Source: Cenococcum geophilum 1.58 (lineage: Eukaryota; Ascomycota; Dothideomycetes; Gloniales; Gloniaceae). Taken from it: DNA of 64,000 nucleotides. Below the pieces are notes generated by a model. The model was not told the origin of the DNA. It ran no database searches and saw only the letters and a list, made by a program, of their open reading frames with translations. The DNA lies in NCBI GenBank assembly GCA_001692895.1, contig KV748181.1, positions 372,001-436,000 on the forward strand, written 5' to 3'. Position 1 is the stretch's first letter. The number at the start of each line of letters is the position of its first letter. The translations under genes and the position numbers were made by a program. Shown piece by piece: positions 58,914 to 64,000 of the stretch.

Positions 58914-61900
58914 TAGACTTTTAGTTCTTATATCTTCTAGCCCACCTATAAGTAGAGCTCTTCCGCCAGAACTTTACCTAATAGGTAAGAACCGCTAAAG
59001 ACCTCTTTAACAAAATCCGCTATGTAGAGTAATTGCTTAATACTATAAAGCTCGCGGAAGATCGCGTAAGTAGTAGCGGTAAATTATCGTGTATAAAGCG
59101 CGGTCGCAGTATAGGCTCCGTAGAGTTAGGCTTAGGGAATAGAACCTAAAAAGGGTAACGCTTTTCTAAGTAAACTTCTAGGGAGACCACCTAAAAGCTA
59201 GATAGCTTAGGGGACCCCTAGATACTAGTGCTATATAGGCGAGTTAAAGGACCATAGGCGGCTACTATAAGGAATACTAGAAGCAGGCTAATAAAGAGAA
59301 GTTAGCTCGGGCTTTGGAAAACCTAAGGCCCTAATAGCGTATCTCTCTCAACTGCAACTAGGGCCTAATATAAAGGGAGAGAAGAAACGTATTATAGTAT
59401 ATATTGCGATAAATACGCCCTAGGGCGAAGTCCGCCTACGTACCTTATACGATAATAGGTGCTAAATTAACCTTATTAATTAAGATGTTATTTATAGGTT
59501 TAACCTGCCTATACGCTACGTGCTATATTTATATAAACCTATTATATATTTCCTTAATAGCAACCAGATAACAATCTAGAATATTTATAATTTAATGGTT
59601 ACCACTAGCGACTTCTAGGGTACCCCTTACACTATTAGCCCGTAGACCTTTTAGGGCGGCTTATTTAATAGTTATAATATAGTTCTTAAATGGGATTGGC
59701 TCGCGGAAGCAGATCTATTAATTAGCTTCTATTCTAGATAGTTTATCTAGGGTACTTTAGACCCTAAATGCCTTTAAATAGTTACCCTTAACGCTCTCCT
59801 AGCAGACATTAAGGCTAGTGAAATAGTCTATTCGCTATAGCTAGAAGACTCCTTCTCTACGCCGGTTGTAAACATAATAGAGGACCTATTATTACTAGTA
59901 GCGAGTACCCATGTAGACCCTCCGGACGTAGAGACACCGGTTATAAACATAGTAGAGGACCTACCATCACTGGCAGTAAGTACCTATAGAGACCCTCTAG
60001 TACTGGCGCAGATTACCTATACATAAGGGGGAGGTGATCGAAACCCCAAAACTATTAAGTATACTATAGTAGAGCTATATACACTCTTAGTGCGAGTATA
60101 CCTACAAAACGCATATTGGCCGCACCCTTCTCTTCACTAGCTCCCGGAAGCACACTACTACGTAATAGTCGCTTTAACCTCCGTAGCCCCTAGCTTACCA
60201 GATATATATAAAGAGGAAATTAATGTCTTTTCTAATAAGCTAGCAAGCATGCTATCGCAGAACTCTAAGTACGACTATATAATTGACTTAGAAGAAGGCA
60301 AGACGCTACTATAAATGCCCCTCTACAACCTCTTACAGAAAGAGTTGTAGATCTTATAAAAGTACCTAGATAGTGCTCTTAAAAAGGGCTAAATTAGGCT
60401 TAGCAAGTCGCCTACTAGAGCGCCTATCCTCTTTATACTGAAAGTAGATGGTATAATACGGCTATATATTGACTATAGACGCCTAAATAAGATTATAATT
60501 AAAAATCGGTACCCCCTACCGCTGGTCGGCGAACTCTTTAATAGGCTTAGCTATATAAAGATATTCACAAAGCTGGACCTTTATAATGCGTACTATAGGA
60601 TTTGTATTAAAAAGGGAGATAAATAGAAGACCATATTTAAGACACGCTACGGTCACTTTAAGTACCTAGTAATGCCCTTTAGTCTTACTAACACCCCTAT
60701 AACTTTTTAGAGCTATATTTATAAAGCTCTAGAAACCCTAGTAGATACCATCTATATAGTTTACCTAAAAAATATTTTTATTTACTTAAATAATAAGGAC
60801 AAGCACGTTAAGCACGTTAAGTAGGTACTGTGACAGCTCCGCGCTTAGGGCCTATACGCCAAACTATTAAAATATATCTTTTACACTAAGAACGTTAAGT
60901 TCTTAGGCTTTATTATTACCCCTAGGGGTATTATAATGGACCCTAACCGCGTAAAAGCTATTAAGGAATGGCCTAAGCCCGAGTCCTATAGGGACATCTA
61001 GGTCTTTTTTGGCTTTGCCAACTTCTATAGGTAATTTATTTGGAACTACTCGGATACCGTATACCCCCTACATATATATCTTGTATAGGTACATCGCGAC
61101 CTAACGTTAAATAGGGAGAAGAAGAAGAAGCGTAAGTCAAAAGGGCCTACTAAATGGTATCAACCTTGGTCCTGGCCCGATAGCGCGTAGTAGGCGTTTT
61201 ATAAGCTACGCGCTACGTTTACACAGGCTCCTCTACTTCGCCACTTTAACCCTAATTTACCCCTAATAGTAATTACTAACGCTTCTAATTATACCTATAA
61301 CGGTATACTTCTACAGCCTTTAGGGCAGGGAGATTAACTTCACTAGCACCTAATTGCTTATTATAGTTAGAAGCTTACTAGCCTAGAAGTATAGTATAAT
61401 ACGCACGATAAAGAACTACTCGCTATAGTGCAATGCTTTAAGATATAGCGCTATTACCTCAAATACGCCGTGTATATAACGCGCGTGCTTTACGATTATA
61501 ATAATCTTAGGTACTTTATAACCACTAAGAACTTATCTACTCGCTAGGCCCAATATACCAAGAAACTGGCTAAGTTTAATTTTAAGATTAAATATAAGCT
61601 AGGTAAGGCAAATTCTACTAATATACTATCCCGGCGCCCGGATTATACTAAAGGCTTTAAAGATAGCAGTAAAAGGACAATCCTTAATGCCATACTACCT
61701 ATATTATAGCAAAAGTTACGGGTTATAGGCCTTATAGGCGGCCCTAGTGCTACTATACTAAACCAGCGAGTAGCATACGTACAGCATATAAGCGACCCTT
61801 GTAAATTTAGTGCTGGCGGACTAGAGCATTCTACCATTCTCTTTAAGACCACTTTAACTGGCCTAATGGCGCTTAACCCTAGGGAAGACCCCTTAGCCTA

Positions 61901-62050
61901 GGCTATAGTCCCCTATAATAACCCAGTAAGTTACCTATATATTATACGTTACTTTGCTAGCACCGACTTTACGTAGAGTCTTGTGCTACGGCAAGAGGTA
62001 GTAATAGCTACTTTAGCCAAAACGGCGTTTATAGACATCAGCAAAATGTT
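58914..62050 (+). pseudogene. Degenerate gag end and pol of family-3 Gypsy element
   Basis: Gag tail to about 59340 (NKIRYVE, SSSGKLSCIKRGR); protease-like region at about 59390-59720 (RIIVYIAINTP, INLIN, FNSYNIVLKWDWL); RT at about 60360-60960 (RAPILFILKVDG, LYIDYRRLNKIIIKN, IFTKLDLYNAYYRI, MPFSLTNTP, YLKNIFIYL); connection/RNase H at about 61190-61640 (ITNASNYTYNGIL, YNTHDKELLAIVQCF, LSRRPDYTKGF). Decay is heavy in the first part and lighter in RT. It stops near 62050 before any integrase motif. Confidence 0.78.
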
Positions 62051-62161
62051 TATGCCTCCTGACAGTACTGACAGCTCCTGACAGCTCCTGTCAGGGCTNT
62101 CAGGAGCTCNAGGAGACACTCACACTCGGCATCCTGTTAGGAACCTGTTAGGAGGTCGCCC
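62051..62161. repeat. CCTGACAG/CCTGTTAGG palindromic repeat cluster (left)
   Basis: Repeated CTCCTGACAG and CCTGTTAGGA units in both orientations, with ambiguous bases at 62099 and 62110. The same motif class fills 63778-64000, so the two clusters bracket the satellite patchwork. Confidence 0.6.
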
Positions 62162-62269
62162 GGACCACTAGGACCTCCAGGACCTCTAGGACCTCTAGGA
62201 CCTCCAGGACCTCTAGGACCTCCAGGACCTCTAGGACCATCAGGACCATCAGGACCATCAGGACAACAA
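62162..62269. repeat. 9-bp minisatellite, 12 units
   Basis: Twelve consecutive 9-mers of the form GGACCTCTA, GGACCTCCA or GGACCATCA. The variants are ordered in blocks; the last three full units are GGACCATCA. Confidence 0.85.
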
Positions 62270-62528
62270 TAAAAATTCTAGATATAAAAATAAGGTATAT
62301 TAACACTCCAGTATTTACAGCTAGTTAAAAAATATAAAATTAATTTAATTATATATAATCTAAATAATCCAAATCAATCTCTCCTGTCTACCGCCTGTAT
62401 CTGTCATGGAGCTCTACTCGGGCGTCGGGCGATCGACTAAGGAGCCTCTCGCGGAGGCTCCAAATCGTCGATCGGCGGTGTTCCCGATGATCCGCCGGCC
62501 GTGTGCTGATTTCCTAACTAGGCCTAGT

Positions 62529-62529
62529 G

Positions 62530-62575
<46 letters not shown>

Positions 62576-62620
62576 TGCCTGCCTGTCTGCCTGTCCTACC
62601 TGTCTGTGCCTGCCTGTGCC
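62529..62620. repeat. CCTG tetranucleotide microsatellite
   Basis: An almost pure run of GCCT units grading into CTGT/CTGC variants. Frames crossing it (a poly-Cys/Leu/Pro 132-residue frame and its reverse) are artefacts of the repeat. Confidence 0.9.
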
Positions 62621-62661
62621 TGTCGTGCCCACCTGTCTATCCTACCTGTCTGTATCTGTAA

Positions 62662-62930
62662 TTCGGGGGAGAGGTCGGCCCGATCGAAGGCTCTGCTTGA
62701 TTCGATTGCGATTGATTGTATTGATTCGAATCGTTCTCCATGGGCGTTCGTTGGCTGTACGTTTGAACGGTGGTCGTCTAGGGTGCCTCCCTAGGAGGCC
62801 TTGATTCGATTTGATTCGGTAATAGGCTGATATCGAGGCTCTGGTTCGATTCGATCGATCGATCGATCGAATCGATCGTGTTCGCTGGCTGGTCGTTCGA
62901 ACGATTATCGTCTGGTTCTGACGACGGTCC
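62662..62930. repeat. Duplicated segment, copy 1
   Basis: Shares with 63049-63262 the ordered blocks ATTCGGGG-AGAGGTCGGCCCG-ATCGAAGGCTCT, CGTTCTC-ATGG, GTCGTCTAGGGTGCCTCCC and TAGGAGGCCTTGAT. It contains a GATC palindromic run at about 62848-62878. Each copy is preceded by a tetranucleotide run. Confidence 0.75.
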
Positions 62931-62940
62931 TCTCCTACTT

Positions 62941-63032
62941 GCCTGCCTACCTGCCCTGCCTAACCTACTTACTACCTACCCTACCTACCTACCTACCTAC
63001 CTACCTACCTACCTACCTACCTGCCTGCCTGT
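62941..63032. repeat. CTAC/CCTG tetranucleotide microsatellite
   Basis: Mostly CTAC units from about 62974 to 63020, flanked by CCTG units on both sides. Confidence 0.85.
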
Positions 63033-63048
63033 GTCAGTATCTAATTTA

Positions 63049-63262
63049 ATTCGGGGGGAGAGGTCGGCCCGATCGAAGGCTCTAATTGATCCAGGTCGTT
63101 CTCTATGGCCGTTCGCTTAGCTGTACATTCGAACGGTAGTCGTCTAGGGTGCCTCCCTAGGAGGCCTTGATACGATTCGGTAATGGGCCAATATTAATTC
63201 GATTAATCGATCAATTGAATCGTTCGTGGTCTTCGCTAGCTGGTTGTTCGAAAGGTTGTCGT
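63049..63262. repeat. Duplicated segment, copy 2
   Basis: Second copy of 62662-62930, diverged by substitutions and small indels and running directly into the 20-bp minisatellite. Confidence 0.75.
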
Positions 63263-63265
63263 CTA

Positions 63266-63465
63266 GCGACGGTCGTCTGGTTCTGGCGACGGTCGTCTAG
63301 TTCTGGCGACGGTCGTCTGGTTCTGGCGACGGTCGTCTGGTTCTGGGGACGGTCGTCTGGTTCTGGCGACGGTCGTCTGGTTCTGGCGACGGTCGTCTGG
63401 TTCTAGCGACGGTCGTCTGGTTCTAGCGACGGTCGTCTAGTTCTGGCGACGGTCGTCTGGTTTTG
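63266..63465. repeat. 20-bp minisatellite, 10 units
   Basis: Ten head-to-tail copies of GCGACGGTCGTCTGGTTCTG with single-base variants, followed by a degenerate eleventh. The short motif GTCGTCT also occurs in the adjacent duplicated segments, which suggests that the array grew from their ends. Confidence 0.9.
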
Positions 63466-63631
63466 GCGACGGCCCTCTACTGGCTGCCGTTCTAGTGCCT
63501 CCTAAGGGAGGATGTAAGGAAGGGTAAAGAATGGGGTGACTGCAAAGGGGGTAACTTGGTAGAGGCATATGTAGGCTATTAGGAATATAGCAGGGACCTA
63601 ATAGCACTGTGTGTCGCGCGCACGCACACAT

Positions 63632-63777
63632 AGGGTCGTGTTACATTAGGGGGGAGGTATCCCATTGCGGGGGAGGTATTACAGTAGGGAGGGTGTCGTA
63701 TTGGGGGGGGTGTCTTAAGGGGTATACATAGGAGGTGTCGCTTTGGGGGGGGGGTTAGGAGGGGTGTCGCTTAGGGG
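63632..63777 (+). repeat. G-run-rich segment
   Basis: Several runs of 5-10 G on the plus strand separated by short spacers (GGAGGT, GGGTGTCG). It could form G-quadruplexes. It is not a telomere array: no TTAGGG series is present. Confidence 0.6.
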
Positions 63778-64000
63778 TATCCTATCAGGAACCTGACAGG
63801 ACAATTAGGAAAATTAAGATCCTGCCAGGAGCCTGTTAGGAATGATCAGGAAATACTAGTTTCCTATTAGGACCCTAACAGGACCGTAAGAGGATGATTA
63901 GGAAATCAAAGATCCTGCTAGGAGCCTGTCAGGACAACTAGGACGATTAGGAAAATTAAAATCCTGCTAGGAGCCTGCTAGGAGCCTACTAGGACGATCA
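63778..64000. repeat. CCTGNYAGGA repeat cluster (right)
   Basis: Irregularly spaced CCTGTTAGGA, CCTGCCAGGA, CCTGACAGGA and CCTGCTAGGA units, with AGGACGATTAGGAAAATTAA-like segments repeated between them. The motif is a near palindrome. The cluster continues past the window end. Confidence 0.6.

Larger units (their letters stand above)
44310..62050 (+). mobile_element. Ty3/Gypsy element (family 3), truncated, split by a family-1 element
   Basis: A 5' LTR and gag precede 45359; the same element resumes at 58914 with the rest of gag, protease, RT and RNase H, running to about 62050. The insertion is the complete element 45365-58908 with target duplication ATAGG. No integrase and no 3' LTR are seen before the satellite region begins, so the 3' end is lost. 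The RT box reads YLKN instead of YLDD near 60762, so both catalytic Asp are gone. As the outermost layer it must predate the two elements inside it. Confidence 0.8.

Noticed and set aside
62406..62804. 132-codon frame across the CCTG microsatellite, and its reverse
   Set aside because: The frame is open because a 4-bp repeat cycles through all frames without stops; it has no domain and poly-Cys/Leu/Pro composition.
63266..63465. Regular 20-bp repeats that might suggest a CRISPR array
   Set aside because: Units are contiguous with no variable spacers, in a eukaryotic context; this is a minisatellite.
63632..64000. Telomere or subtelomere end of chromosome
   Set aside because: G-rich, but without TTAGGG repeats, and the sequence continues in a different repeat to the window edge.

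Overview
The window reads as repeat-rich chromosomal DNA of a filamentous ascomycete (Pezizomycotina). The evidence is short GT-AG introns, a heterokaryon-incompatibility (HET) gene, and a dense nest of LTR retrotransposons whose reading frames are full of TAG/TAA where Trp or Gln is expected. TpA replacing CpA or TpG is the mark of repeat-induced point mutation (RIP). AT-rich, RIP-degraded blocks alternate with islands of ordinary composition at about 2.96-6.7 kb, 34.1-38.5 kb and 39.2-41.7 kb. I see two genes that look intact; almost everything else is a transposon, a pseudogene or satellite-like DNA.

Layout. 1-2576: 3' end of a Ty3/Gypsy chromovirus (family 1, 421-bp LTR, + strand). 3177-5256: three-exon HET-domain gene, followed by a Copia-type solo LTR with a perfect 5-bp target duplication (5683-5897) and an internally deleted second HET pseudogene (5997-6298). 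7585-8246 and 14165-14483: one tandem array with a period near 256 bp, split by a complete family-2 Gypsy element (8247-14159, minus; TSD ATAAG). 14630-15115: fragment of a Copia gag. 15725-29646: complete family-1 Gypsy element (minus; TSD ATTTA), itself split by a younger family-2 element (21101-26992, plus; TSD CCTAG). 30464-31190: diverged repeats of about 310 bp. 33000-34095: DUF7924-like pseudogene. 36520-37321: broken phosphotransferase (APH) gene.

38484-42337: two direct repeats of about 640 bp, each with a decayed BAH-like reading frame, bracket an intact five-exon gene (39555-41452, minus) for a secreted, probably GPI-anchored protein with a cysteine-rich N-terminal region and a NucA/NucB-type DNase domain. 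An NDC10_II-like fragment follows. 44310-62050: a third Gypsy lineage (family 3, plus) interrupted by a family-1 Gypsy (45365-58908, minus; TSD ATAGG), which is itself interrupted by a Ty1/Copia element (46195-51706, plus; TSD AATCT): a three-deep nest. 62051-64000: a patchwork of micro- and minisatellites, a duplicated segment and CCTGNYAGG-type repeats.

The retrotransposons carry no intact gag-pol and look inactive. The two preserved genes concern non-self recognition (HET) and extracellular DNA degradation (NucB-like). Nothing in the sequence ties them into one pathway. All TE boundaries were found by eye from LTR ends and target duplications; domain assignments come from motif recognition, not searches.
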